Origin: Brachionus manjavacas
Lineage: Eukaryota; Rotifera; Eurotatoria; Ploima; Brachionidae
Length of the DNA: 64,000 nucleotides
Direction of reading: 5' to 3'
Assembly: GCA_019054805.1 (NCBI GenBank)
Contig: JAHQIY010000007.1
Location: 5,275,501 to 5,339,500, forward strand
Both the position numbers and the translations under genes were made by a program. Every line of letters starts with the position of its first letter. Positions within the stretch are counted from its first letter, which is position 1. Below the pieces are notes generated by a model. That model saw nothing but the letters and a program-made list of their open reading frames with translations, did no database searches and was not told the DNA's origin. This document shows, piece after piece, positions 10,480 to 22,059 of this stretch.

Positions 10480-11440
10480 TAAATAAACAATTTTTTTTTA
10501 AATAATTTTATTTTTCAATAAATTAAATGTAAAAAAGTAAAAAAAAAAAGAAAAGTAAAAATTAATGATATAATTAATAATAATAATCAAATTGGTAAAA
10601 ACGAAGTGATCAATTTCAAAAAAAGTGATCGGAAATTTAAAGTTTTGGAAGGGCTTGAAAAATTTTGTACTAAATTCTAATTTAGAAATTGGTAATTAAA
10701 AACAATGGCTAAAAGCTTGTAAGTTGAAAAAAAAGCTCAAAAAACTATGCTAATTTTTATTTTCTAAAAAACTAAACAAAGAATTTAGTATGTTTAAAAG
10801 TTAAAGTCTGTTGAAAAGATTTCTAGGTATGTTTTTCAATTATATCCACTAAAATATTCATTTTTATTATTTTCTTTACTAAGTTCCTCAATAAACAAGT
10901 AAACAAGTAAAGAATCTAATTCTTTAAAGCAATTTTCTTATTTCCTATGCATGCTTTCTGGTTAAAATTTTAATATTTAATTTAATTTTTATTTAATAAA
11001 CTACATCTAATAGCAGAATCTCGAAATCCTCAGGATACCAAGGTGTAAAACCCTTACCGATACCTATTCAAGGCATTTCAGCCCTTATTTCTCCGAAATC
11101 TATTTTTAAAATCGTTTTTTTGAAAAAAAAATTTATTTTTAATTTAAAAATAGAATTTGAAAGAGCATTAAAAGTCTCTTTTTCGAAAGGTTTAACTTTT
11201 TAAATCTTAAAATTAAAAAATTTTGACATGTGAAAAAACTCAAAGAGAACAAATTTTATAAAGGAATTTTTTTAGACAATTATCTTTATTAAATTTTATT
11301 AATATATAATTTAATTTATTCTATTTATTTATACAAAAAAATTTCGCTTAAACAAATTTGCCTTATCGTTTTTATATGAATAAATACAAATAACAATTAA
11401 ATTAATTAGTTAATTGAAAAATCAATTATTAAATCAATGC
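10480..11440. other. Intergenic, AT-rich
   Basis: I see no gene or clear repeat between the tRNA-Phe gene and the 3' end of the membrane protein gene at 11444. Confidence 0.6.
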
Positions 11441-11443
11441 ATT

Positions 11444-12985
11444 TTAATTCTTGTTTACCAGCACATCGTTAAAAAGTTTAGTGGACAATTCTTTGGCAGA
11501 TAACCGTTTGCTTTCCAGAGCCATTCTGAGCGCATAGTATTTTATCTGGTCGGCATTTTCATCACTTTCGGTTGCAGTCATATTGTCATATCTACCTATT
11601 GAGAATAAAAATTTTGAAAAAAGATCTTCACCATGGTACACATGCAAATGAAGCTTTTTGAACACAGACTGTGTGTTGGCGGTCGGATAATCAATTAATT
11701 CATTTAGCTTGACCACGAATAGCTGTTTGGATCCGATAAGATGGTTCAGAGCGATATTTTGTCCGTAAAGCAGCAGCACTCCATAATGCCAGTCAGGCCA
11801 AAGTAGGACACCAAGCTTGCCTTGTCTTTCAGTTTCGGAAAACTCTTCATTGGCCAAATAGCCCATGCCGAACAGAGTCAGATACGACACGAGTCTGAAT
11901 TGATCTGGGGTCGAAAACCAAGTGGAGCCTAGCCCGCCTGCATCCGGATAAGCAAGACCCAAATTTTGGGCTACTCGCTTGAACCTCTTTCTGTTAAACT
12001 CTGAGCTGTAGCCTCCTCCGCCGACCACAAAGTTGTTGCAATGCACTGGCAACCAAGTACCAAACATTGGTGTCAAAAAGGTGTCCATATCGCTTCTAAT
12101 TAAAAAGTCATAGCCGGCTTTTTTAAAATATCGATAGCCCTCGAACGCCATCAGAATCGAGTCCAAATAGCCATAGCTCAATAAATTGGCATTCAGCAAA
12201 GAGTAAAATTCCTTCAAATCCTCACTTTTATTTGAATAAATGTCCACTTTGTCTAACAAAAATTCATAGTCAAACTCTTTTTTATCCTGGGGTAGTTTTC
12301 GGTCAGCTAATGCTTTGTACTGGATCAGAGTACACATTGGCTTATCGTTGGGAGCAGCCCGCTGATTTTCAAATGTACAATTTAAGTCTTTGAAAAAAAT
12401 GTCCGGCTTGGCCATGTTTGGATGCTCTTTGTCCACAAAAATCACCAAATCAGTCCTCCAGAAGGTTGGCTCATGCTTCTGCATGTTAATCCAGCTGCGG
12501 TACAGCCATTTTAATTCGTGCTCAAAGTGGGACAATTTGTCTATGGGAAAGTAGAGTAAAACCGCTCTGGTTATGCGAACTTGGTGAGTTGCATTAGGCG
12601 CTGGGCTTGTGTACGAATTCAAGTCGTAATTAGGCATTGTACCATCCGGTTTCCACGGGTTAAAGCTGTTCTTACACTCCAAAAAAAAGCTGTATCTTGA
12701 AAGATAGTCATGAGATACCCTCGATTTTTCTGATTGCTCATTTTTTTTATCTATTTGATTGCCATCAAGTGATTCCTTATCTTGAATTTTTTTATCCAGA
12801 CCGTCTAGCTTGGTCTTAAGACCCGATAGCTCATTGAACAACGAGCTTTTTAGCATGGCACGCTCGTTTTCCAGTTCTGGCTTGACATAATTTTTAAAGA
12901 TAACTGAATTTAGAATGGAAACTAGGCTGAGAAGCGAGAGATATGCCACCAGAAGACATGCCAGAACAAATGGAATTTTTTTCAT
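11444..12985 (-). CDS. Type II membrane glycosyltransferase-like protein
   Basis: It is an intact single-exon frame of 513 residues. Residues about 4-30 (IPFVLACLLVAYLSLLSLVS) form one membrane anchor after a KK pair. A charged stem with a short coiled coil (about 40-80) follows, then a large soluble domain. This is the type II layout of Golgi enzymes. Within the domain, IRSDMDTFLTP (about residue 297-307) looks like a D-x-D metal/nucleotide-sugar motif, preceded by AFEGYRYFKKAGYDFL. Several N-x-S/T sites are present. I recall animal proteins annotated DUF7164 with this pattern, but cannot confirm the match; no exact enzyme is assigned. GC content is higher than the flanks, as expected for a conserved gene. 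Lack of introns might mean an old retrocopy. Confidence 0.7.
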   Translation of the reverse strand: MKKIPFVLACLLVAYLSLLSLVSILNSVIFKNYVKPELENERAMLKSSLFNELSGLKTKLDGLDKKIQDKESLDGNQIDKKNEQSEKSRVSHDYLSRYSFFLECKNSFNPWKPDGTMPNYDLNSYTSPAPNATHQVRITRAVLLYFPIDKLSHFEHELKWLYRSWINMQKHEPTFWRTDLVIFVDKEHPNMAKPDIFFKDLNCTFENQRAAPNDKPMCTLIQYKALADRKLPQDKKEFDYEFLLDKVDIYSNKSEDLKEFYSLLNANLLSYGYLDSILMAFEGYRYFKKAGYDFLIRSDMDTFLTPMFGTWLPVHCNNFVVGGGGYSSEFNRKRFKRVAQNLGLAYPDAGGLGSTWFSTPDQFRLVSYLTLFGMGYLANEEFSETERQGKLGVLLWPDWHYGVLLLYGQNIALNHLIGSKQLFVVKLNELIDYPTANTQSVFKKLHLHVYHGEDLFSKFLFSIGRYDNMTATESDENADQIKYYALRMALESKRLSAKELSTKLFNDVLVNKN

Positions 12986-14764
12986 TTTTAAAGCCCAATT
13001 CGAACTGAGCTGAGCAAAAATTTATTGATTAAAAGTCGAATAACTAAAAACCATAGAAACTGTATTCAATTAAGAGAAAAAAATCTAAATTTTCGTATAC
13101 TGTTTCCTGTTTGAATAGATCGAGCTAAGACTTGAAAAATACTTTTGCGGTCAAATTAAATTAGAAAATGCATTGAGTTTTTTAAATTCGATAAAAAAAG
13201 TCACGAGCTATTTAGAATTTCTTGATAACAAACACTCAAGTTCAAAAATACATATCTAAACAAAATTTTTTGAAATTTAATTTAAAAATTATTTAAAATT
13301 CAAATCTGGTTTGCATGAATCTTTGGCTAATATTTGCGTCAGGTAGACTCGTCTAAGTAAACATTTTTTTCTCATTAATTTTCTCTAATTGCGATCATTT
13401 TTTAATTATTTTTAACCAGTTTAAATTTTGAAATTTTATGGTTTTCTAGTTCTAAACAAATTTGAAGCCTTAAAGTCAAAACCAATTTTTGAAGGATTTA
13501 AATCTCTTTTTTGTAAAAACAAAATAGTTAAATCAATTTCTACTTCCTTTATAAAATTTTTTTATTCAGTAGATGTGTCAAAATATTTTAGAAATTTTTC
13601 AAAGTAAAATTATACTTTCTGATCATCGGAGAACTCTAAAAATGTTTTCACTTTGAAAGACAAAACATAAATTTAAAATTTTAAGAACTTTTCTAACCCA
13701 AAATAAAATCTCTGCATCAATTCTACAATTTAATTTTAATGATTTTGCTGTAGTTCTCTGAATAATTACATCACCAACAGGGCTGTTAGACCGGTTCAAT
13801 CAAATCGGCTGAAAAAACTGTTTTAAATTTATGACCAGTTTTTAAGTTCATTTATAGAGCTTTTTTTTATTTATTAACAGGAATTTGCTAGTTAATAATT
13901 TTAATTAATTTTTAAAAAAAATAAATTATTGTATTAAATTTAATTTATCAGCTCAAGAGTTTAAATAAAATTTCTAACACTGTCTTGATTTTGAATTGAT
14001 GAAGGTGTTGAGATGATAATTCATAGAGACACAAAAAGACATCTCCAAAAATGTATAGTTTATTCGATCACTAATACCTCCTGTGTGAATTAGAATTAAT
14101 TTTTTTTGTCTGTTAGTTTAGTGGAACACTTTTACATTTTGTTTCATCATCAAAGTTTATAAAGCTCAATTTTGTCAATTTTAAAAAATAAAAAAGAATT
14201 TTATTTTTGAATTATTTTTAAATTAATTAAGACTAAGTAGACCAAATTTAATACACAATAAGCTTAATTATAAGCTTAATTAAGAAAAAAAGAGGATTTT
14301 TTCCTATAACTGTTGTTTAAAATTCTATTTTAAGCAGTTTTTAAAGTAAAATTTACTGAATTTAATCTTTATTTTATAAAGTCTTTTAAGCATATGAACA
14401 TTAAGGTTAAATTAAACTTTTTTTTAATTGTTTAATCACTAAAACTTGACTCTAAAAATGGACCCATAAAATATCTTGAATTTTACAATTTACAATTTGG
14501 TTCTTTTTTTAAAAAATCTAATTATTTTTTCTAAATTAAAATTTTGATATTTACTTAAAATATCGAAATCTTAGTTTTTTTAACGAAGAAATCATCTTAG
14601 CTATATATATTTTCTGTTTATGGTAATTAAAATAATAGGATAAATAAACACAAATAACTCAGATTTAATTCAGTTAGATATGAAAATATTTTATTAATTC
14701 TCAAAATCTAGAATTTTCTAAAATTTTTAAGGTTTAAAAAAATTAAAATTTTTTGATTTTTCAG

Positions 14765-14824
14765 ATTTCAAGCTGCTCATAATTATCTCTTCTAGCAGTA
14801 ATTGGGCTAAAATTGAAGCTTTCT
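14765..14824 (+). other. Orphan exon-like segment, VHS-like
   Basis: A pyrimidine-rich acceptor ending TTTTTCAG precedes 14765, and a strong GTGAGT donor follows 14824. The 60 bases in between read FKLLIIISSSSNWAKIEAF, and the frame would stay open for CELIAKK past the donor. The spacing W-x2-I-x2-FC-x2-I resembles the start of VHS domains of GGA/TOM1-type proteins. No partner exon is seen nearby, so it may be a relict or chance. Confidence 0.25.
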
Positions 14825-15188
14825 GTGAGTTGATTGCAAAAAAATAATATAAAAATATTCTTTTCTAAAAAATTTTGACTTTTTTTGCTTCATTATCTCA
14901 ACTTAAGATAATAAAACAATTTAATAATAATTAAATAATATCTATTATTTAAGTATCTTGTCGATTCTAATTTTGAAAATGCTCGTATGACACTTTTAGC
15001 TATATTTTTTTAAAAAAAATTTTAAATCAATTTTTAATTATTTTAAAAATTTTCTTTATCTAATGGGTTACTCATAATATTTTGGAAGCTTTTCAAAAAA
15101 AAAATATTTTCTAGTCAATTGATAACAATTAAATTTTTTTCATTTTTGGAGCAAAAAAGAGAAAACAGTAAAATATTTTTATACCTGC

Positions 15189-15234
15189 TAAAAAGGTACT
15201 TAGGGACATTTAGGAGTCCCTAAGTACCTTTTTA
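15189..15234. repeat. Perfect inverted repeat, 19-bp arms, 8-base loop
   Basis: 15189-15207 is exactly complementary to 15216-15234 (arms include GGTACTTAGGGAC); the loop is ATTTAGGA. Confidence 0.85.
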
Positions 15235-16059
15235 CCAACCAATTCAGATATTCACATATTTGAATTCTTCAGAGATTAAGCGTCCTGATTCTGTAATGAT
15301 AGTCATTCGAAAAAAAATACAAAAATTCCTTCAATGCTTCTTGAAATGACCAATTTATATTAATAGAGAAATGCGGCTTTGGCCATTTTGTTATTAGATG
15401 ATCGCCAAAAAATGTGATCATATGTTGCATATTATTATTTTTATTAAATTTTTAGCCTCAAGAAATATAATACAAAACAATTAAATTAAGTTATGTTGTT
15501 GTATAACTTTTTGTGTTAAAAAAAAAGTTATTACTAATTAATGCTAAAAAAAGATAGATCACAAATTTTAAAAGCATGATCACGAGAATAAATTTATGAT
15601 TTTATGGAAAATTCTTGAAAACTATTATTACATAAAAATCAGATGACTTAATTTTGATGAAACTTTTAGAATTATTTATCACAACAAAAAGAAATAAATT
15701 CGAATCAGAAAAATGTAACATTAATTTCATTTCTTTTAATTAATTCAAAATTTTCTATAGATTTTTTTTCATTTTGTGAATTCATTTGTATTCAAAAACC
15801 CAGGAACAAAAAAATAAAGAAAGAAAGATTCTTTAGACTTTTATTATTATCTGTCCACATGTTTTACTTATTTAATAATTTTCCAAAACTCATCTTTTAG
15901 ATTATAGCAAATATGAACTGAATTATTTACTATACTGATACCGGAAAATTAATTTCATTATTAGGACTTGTTGTTAAATTTTATAATTTGATTTCATTTT
16001 AAAAATTGGCTTAAAATTTTTGCCTTTTTTAAAAATTTAATTTCTTTATGTGATCATAA

Positions 16060-18600
16060 TAATTAGATTGAGATTGAAATTTTGTTAGCTATTCTAGAAA
16101 AATATTTATTCAACGCATTAGATGTGTTTTAATCGAACATACTTAGATATGTATGAAATTACAATAATTTAAATTTTAAATTTTAAGTTTTATGTTGAAT
16201 TTCCTAAGATTACCTGTTTGTTTTTTATTCAATAGAAATCTTAATACAGTGTTTGCTACCTCAGACAAACATTGAAAAATTAAAATTAAAATTAAAAAAA
16301 AACATTAGTCAATTGGGTTTTTAATGATTTAATTAAAATGGGACGCTTGCAATTAAAAAGGCTGACTAACAGTGGAACAAAATGGCATCCTAGCATGTTT
16401 CTAAATCAACTCGAGTATGATGTATAATTTTTTAAAATAAAATTTTTCCCATTTAAATGATTAAACTTTTCAGCTAATTAAAAAAAAAACTTCTAAAATT
16501 GAAATTTTTCGTTAATTTTAGTTATTTGAAAATTATAAAATACAGGTGGATAAAAATCTTTAGAATAATGAGTAGGCTTGAAAAAAATAGAAAAAAAAAT
16601 TAAAAATAGCTAGAGAAAAGAAAAGTCAATTAAATTAATTCTTAAATTTTTAAATAACCACAATTTTATTCAATGGATTTAAGTCCTCGATTCAAAATTA
16701 AATTACAAACATTACATACTAAATAATGATCTGATGACTCATCGTGTTCGATGAGTGCTTGATCTTCTAGAAGCTTACCATCTTTTGTTGATTATCTTAA
16801 TTCAGTTTCTTCATTTTTTTTAGTTATACTTTGACCTTTTTGAGGAGGACTACGATTTTTTACCTCAGTCTCTTTAAATAAATTTGATCTTCTAAATTGA
16901 TTTATTAAATTGAACATTTCATTGCTTTTCAATTAATGAAAAAATATTTATTGTCTCATTCTATTGAAACAACTTCAGCCAACCTCTTGAGAATTCTTTT
17001 GCATTCAGTAAAATATTTTAGAAGTAACAAGAATATTTAATTAATTTTAAAAAAAAAAACTTATTTTTTTATAACTTTCATAACTGGTTTCGAGTCAAAA
17101 CTTTGCAAACATCTTTTTTTTTTAAATGAAGAAATTAGCATTTCTATTTTTCCTCAATTAAACATAAAATTTCTATTATTTTAATAAAAAAAACAAATAT
17201 TTATTTTTCTAATTGATTTTTCTAAAATCTTTATTTGAAAGCTTAAAAAAAAATTTGCAGTCACCAAATTATGGCTCAAACAAATGCTTTAAAAACATAT
17301 TTTAATCATTTAAAGCGAAACAAAAAAAAATTTTGTATTTCAAAATATTGATTAGAATTCTATTTTAACTTCAGATAAAGATTCGTATAATTTTCTTCCT
17401 AGTTAAAAATTAAACAAATCATGTTTAATTAAGTTAAATGATTTATTTTGAAATCTCGGCTGAATATAAGAGCCATAAGATGAGGATGAACTGACAAAAA
17501 ATGCTCTGAAGATCCAGAATTAAAATTTAGAATTTAATTTTTCAAATCTCCGAAAGCTAATCGCAAGTATTTACTTTAGGTCTACATTCGTCCTAAATTA
17601 AATATTGATTTATTAAAATTCTATTATTAATAGTCAAAAACTGGTTGAAAAAGAAGGCTAAAGAATGGTATTTTAAAGACCAAATATGAAGATTACTTTT
17701 TTTTATCTTTAAAAATTAAATTTAAAATTAAATTGTCGCTTTTTGTGATTTTATAATTGAATTTTAAAGTCATTAACTTTTTTAAAACATTTTGCAGTCA
17801 TTTAATTGTTTTTAAAACCGATCATGTAAAATGAATTGTCTACAGAAGCTTTCAATTAAAATTAAAATTAGCAAAGCCCTAAAATCAAACAATTTTGTTC
17901 ATTGAAATCTTGATTAAATTACTGTTAAAAAAGGCTCACTGGATGAAGTTCTACATTTTTTGCATGGTCTTTTTAAAAAAACCGCCTTTAAAATCTCTAG
18001 CTGCCTTTAAAATCTTGAATTTTTTTTTAAATTATAATAAAACATCGTAAGAACAGAAATAAAGTAAAGCATTATGTCGTTTAGTTTTTTTTCCGTGATC
18101 AAGAATAGAAAATCAAGTTTGAAATCAAAATTAAACCATATTGATAATCTTTTATTTGTTTAAAAAATAACTAATCCAACTTTATCTTTGTATGCGACTG
18201 TTAAGCAAAAGCCAGTCCTATAATGATTTATTCGAGATTAATACTCAAATGCCAAGTAAATAGCTAATATTTAATTAAGAAAACTATTTCCTCTAATCTT
18301 TTAATGGAACTTGTTTTTTTTTGATTTTAACTAATTAATTGAAAAAAAATAAAAGTTTTTTTACAGGTTGAAAAAATGTTTTGGCCTGAACCACAATAAA
18401 TTTGTTTTTTTATTAACTATTTTGACAAAATATTGAATCAGCGTTTGAAAAAATAATGAAAATATTTACTAGATGAACAATAATTTCAGAATAAAGATTT
18501 CGAAAGCGAAAATTAACAAAAATATTATGAAATTAAAAATCTGGAGAAAAAGTAATTTTTTAAATTGCCAAATGAGCATAAAAGCAAGTAAAATTTTCTT
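16060..18600. repeat. Old direct duplication, copy A
   Basis: It aligns by eye with 22060-24350 in the same orientation and order. The best parts are 18045-18170 with 23785-23925 (shared AAGAATAGAAAATCAAG, ATTAAACCATATT) and 18270-18470 with 23945-24140 (shared AACTATTTCCTCTAATC and ACAGGTTGAAAAAATG). Both copies lack a conserved open frame, so the duplicated material looks non-coding. Confidence 0.7.
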
Positions 18601-18696
18601 TATCAGCTGATTACGTTGTCATTTAATTAGAAAGAGATATTCCACCAGAAGACACGGCGGATTAAAATTCTCAAGATTAAAAGTTGTTTTCATTAG

Positions 18697-18846
18697 AAAT
18701 TTAAAAAAATCGACGACAGAACTGATTCCCTATTTATTAAATTTTTAAAATCAAAATGTGACCAAGAGCTAATTGCCAAGGAGATAAGCGATTTTATTGT
18801 AAACATGGACACAGCGGACCATGCCATCCCAGTAGATGAATCTTAA
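18697..18846 (+). other. Possible terminal exon of an unrecognised gene
   Basis: After an acceptor TTTTCATTAG the frame reads KFKKIDDRTDSLFIKFLKSK and runs to FIVNMDTADHAIPVDES-stop (TAA 18844), 49 codons. Residue choice is far less A/T-driven than the flanks. A second small frame upstream (LERDIPPEDTAD-stop, about 18630-18668) shares the DTAD string. No other exon is found, so this may be the 3' end of a decayed gene. Confidence 0.3.
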
Positions 18847-18849
18847 AAT

Positions 18850-19390
18850 GGATATTATAAGATCTTATCATATAGCATTAATAATAATTTCAGTTTTTAA
18901 TCTCAAAAATATTCCAAATAAAATCTTAATTTTAAAGTTATGATAATTTGATATTAAAAATCTTGCTCATTTCTTAAGAGCTAGAAATAATAAGTTTGTT
19001 TTAAATTTTGTTTTAAATTATTGATTAAGATGTTTATTTTGTAAAGAAAAAATATAAATGGTGTTAAAAACTTGGCAAGATCTTAAATTTTTTTTTTGTT
19101 TAGGTGGTTTTAAGATTAATAGAAAAATATGAAAAATATCTTATTTTAGATATTAGGTTCAAATTTTTATTATAATTTTTAATTATTTAATTATTTAGGT
19201 TTGCCATTTTATTAAATATTTCAGTTTGAAAAAAAACTTCAAAGAGTCCCCATTTTATTATTTTTTCTAAAATTTTGAGTAAGCGAGTTGTTTTGTTAAA
19301 TAACACATTTTTAAATATTTAATTGAATACAGGCCAAGTAATGAAAATCTTCTATTTCTAAAAATCAACAAATTTTCCATAGATTTTCCA
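18850..19390. other. Intergenic, AT-rich
   Basis: I see nothing coding here. The stretch lies between the possible terminal exon and the tail of the LINE that begins near 19440. Confidence 0.55.
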
Positions 19391-19439
19391 TTTTACAATA
19401 TTACTATTTTACATCCTAGTTTTATGTTAGCTACCGAAT

Positions 19440-21036
19440 CTAAATAAATATAATAATAATAATAACAATATAAGTTACAACAAGCTAGCAAGCTAGACTT
19501 GTGAAGATGGGAAACAGTAGGATCCCATCTATGGTAACTGTGGAATGTAATAATAACAATAACAATAAAAAAAAAAATCATTCATATACTCCTTCATACT
19601 TCAAATATTACATATACTACATCATCATTGCATCTTGAATTTTAGATTAATCTTTTTCTTTTTTTTTTCTTTTTTTTCTACTCTTTCTTTTTTTTTTTCT
19701 TCTCGTTAGATTTTTAGACCAATCCAATCAAGCAAATTAACCAGATTAATCAAGCTTCAAACAGATCCCAATCAAGGTAACTCATATTCTTTTTTTTTTC
19801 TTTCTTTTTTTTTATTCCCATCTGGTGGTATGACCCATTCCTTTTCTATTTGCTAAGCCTTCCAAATACTGTGTTTAGAGCAAAGTCACTTCCAGCTCTG
19901 CCTTCATCACAACAGAAGTTTGTTCTTCGTTGGGTCACCATTCCCTCGTATCGATTCTACCGAGCCTCATGACTTCATCCATAGTAGATTTCTCCTTACG
20001 TCTGTACTTATCAAGTCTGTTCTTGAATTGGTTGACGGATATGGATTGAACAATCTGTTGGGGTAGGGCGTTCCATGGCATAGTCACTCTATAAGTGAAA
20101 AAGTACTCTCTCAGTTGGCTGTTGGCTGGAAGTGATCAGACAAAGCTGTGCTGGTTGAAGCTTCTACTTGTTCCAACGTTGACTTTGACGGACAGGGCTA
20201 TGTGCCAGTTTACAATGTTGGTGCCTGTGTAACATTTATAGAATTGAATAAGATCACCTCTAGTCCTCCTGTCCTCCAGGGAGGTCAGATTTAGTTTCAC
20301 CAGTTTCTCACTGTAGTCAAGGTTTTAAAACTGTTTGACCAATTTGGTTGCTCTCCTTTGGACATTCTCTATGGAGGTGATGTCTCTCCTTAGATGTGGT
20401 GACCAGGCCACAGCGGCGTATTCTAGATGTGGGCGGACAAAGGTGGTGTAGAGGGTTCTGAAGATGGTCGGTGTCCAGCATTTGAATGTCTTTCTAAGGA
20501 TACTTAGTGCTCTTGTTGCTTTTGACACCGCATTCGATATGGGGTTCTCCGATTTCAAGTTAGAGGATAACATAATGCCAAGGTCACGTTCCACTTCAGT
20601 ATATTCTAGAACATGTCTGTTTGAGGAATCTGTCTTTTCCATGGTGAGTTGTGGTCTAGTACAGCTTTTCTTACTTATTTCCATGACTTTGCATTTATCC
20701 GTGTGGAACAACGGATAAATCTCCATTCCTTGGCCCAGTCGACAAGGGCGTCTAAGTCTTTCTGGACAAACCCCCATAAATTTGCTGTCATCTGCAAAAA
20801 GCTTGATAATGTGATTGACAACTGCTGGCATGTCTTTTATGAAGATGACGAAGAGGATAGTAAGAATTGTTTTGTACAAAACCATGTTGCTCCTTGGTGA
20901 TCAGTTCGCTATTAATAAGGTGTTCCATCATCACATCCCTGACCATTTTTTCCATAATCTTACATGGGATAGCTGTGAGTGAGATTGGGCGGTAGTTTGC
21001 TGGATCAGTCTTGTCGCCTTTCTTGAATACTGGTTA
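19440..21036 (-). pseudogene. LINE (CR1/Jockey-like) with deletions
   Basis: Read on the minus strand from 21036, the reverse transcriptase N-terminus FKKGDKTDPANYRPISLT...ITKEQHG is followed, after a deletion, by the catalytic block KLFADDSK (20770-20820; FADD is the RT active site). Then come ERDLGIMLSSNLK and FVRPHLEYAAVAWSPHL (20385-20450) and, after a frameshift at about 20330, LEDRRTRGDLIQFYK...MPWNALPQQIV (to about 19990). The 3' UTR contains a GGGATCC...CCC hairpin (about 19495-19530), and the tail is ATT repeats at 19440-19465. The central part of the RT and the endonuclease are missing. Confidence 0.85.
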
Positions 21037-21040
21037 TTTG

Positions 21041-21100
21041 CAGACTTTTTTTTAAGTCACAAGTCTTAAATCAAGTCAAGTCAATGACCTAAATTTTTTT
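21041..21100 (-). repeat. End fragment of the 37969-38112 MITE family
   Basis: It begins CAGACTTTTTTTTAAGTCACAAGTC and contains TCAAGTCAAGTC, the inverted counterpart of the right half of the MITE at 37969-38112. It starts exactly where the LINE at 19440-21036 loses homology. Its other end is not recognisable. Confidence 0.5.
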
Positions 21101-21109
21101 TTAATAAAA

Positions 21110-22050
21110 CATATTTCTAAATAAACCATAATCTTAAAATTATATCGGTCAGAATTATCTGCATTTATCCATAGGGTTCAGCCTTCAGACAAAACATATA
21201 TTTCGATGAATAACGCACATTTATAAATAGGTGATACATTTCTTAAAGAAATAGAATTTAATTTTTTAACATTTTATGATTTTTGTGTTAGCTAATTATA
21301 AAAAAAAATTTAGTTCAAGTCATAACTGGCTTTCGGTTTTGGCTAATTTTTTTACATTAGAAAAATGGAAAAAAATTTAATTTTAGAAGCTAATAAACGA
21401 AATTTTTTTCAATTGCAAATTGAAAAAAGAGCTAAAGAGGGTTTTCAATTTTTAAATTAATAAAAAATTGATATATCCTGATTTATTTTTGACTTTAAAT
21501 TTAAAGTCTATGATAAATCAAATTTCCAAAACGATTTTTTTCTTAAAAATTCTTAATTCTTACCTAATCTTAAAATTTTCTTATAATATCAGATACCGAA
21601 AATGTACGATCTTATATAAGAAACTTTACAACAAGTTGCCTTTGATCTTACCACTTTCTTACTCAGGAGCTTTATCCAATTTATACCCTGGGATCAAACT
21701 CCTTTAGCCACTTTATTTAAGAAATATTTTTGTACATTTTGATAAACTCTATTTAATTATCATATTTTGTATTTATCTTTAATTTTTCTACTTTTTCTAA
21801 ACAGGAGTCTGAAAAGACGACTAAAACCGCTCGAATTTGCCTTGAAATCAAAATATTTTTCAAATGGAATAAAAAATAAAATGTGAATAAATTACTAATT
21901 CATTCTCTTTTCGATTTCTTAGTAATTCTTAGCTAAGTTACCAATTTGATGATTTTAGTCCCTCATCATTTAAGAATTTTTTATAAATTTCGAAAATGCA
22001 TTTTATAGAATTTAATTACAAATTACGATACTTTTTTTAAATGTTTTCTT
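21110..22050. other. Intergenic, AT-rich
   Basis: A weak 79-codon frame at 21468-21707 (RYRKCTILYKKLYNKLP) could be a LINE relic, but nothing else supports it. There is no other signal. Confidence 0.4.
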
Positions 22051-22059
22051 AATAATTAA

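Larger units (their letters stand above)
12986..15900. other. Intergenic, AT-rich
   Basis: No complete gene is visible. The only items are a possible orphan exon at 14765-14824 and the perfect hairpin at 15189-15234. Confidence 0.5.
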
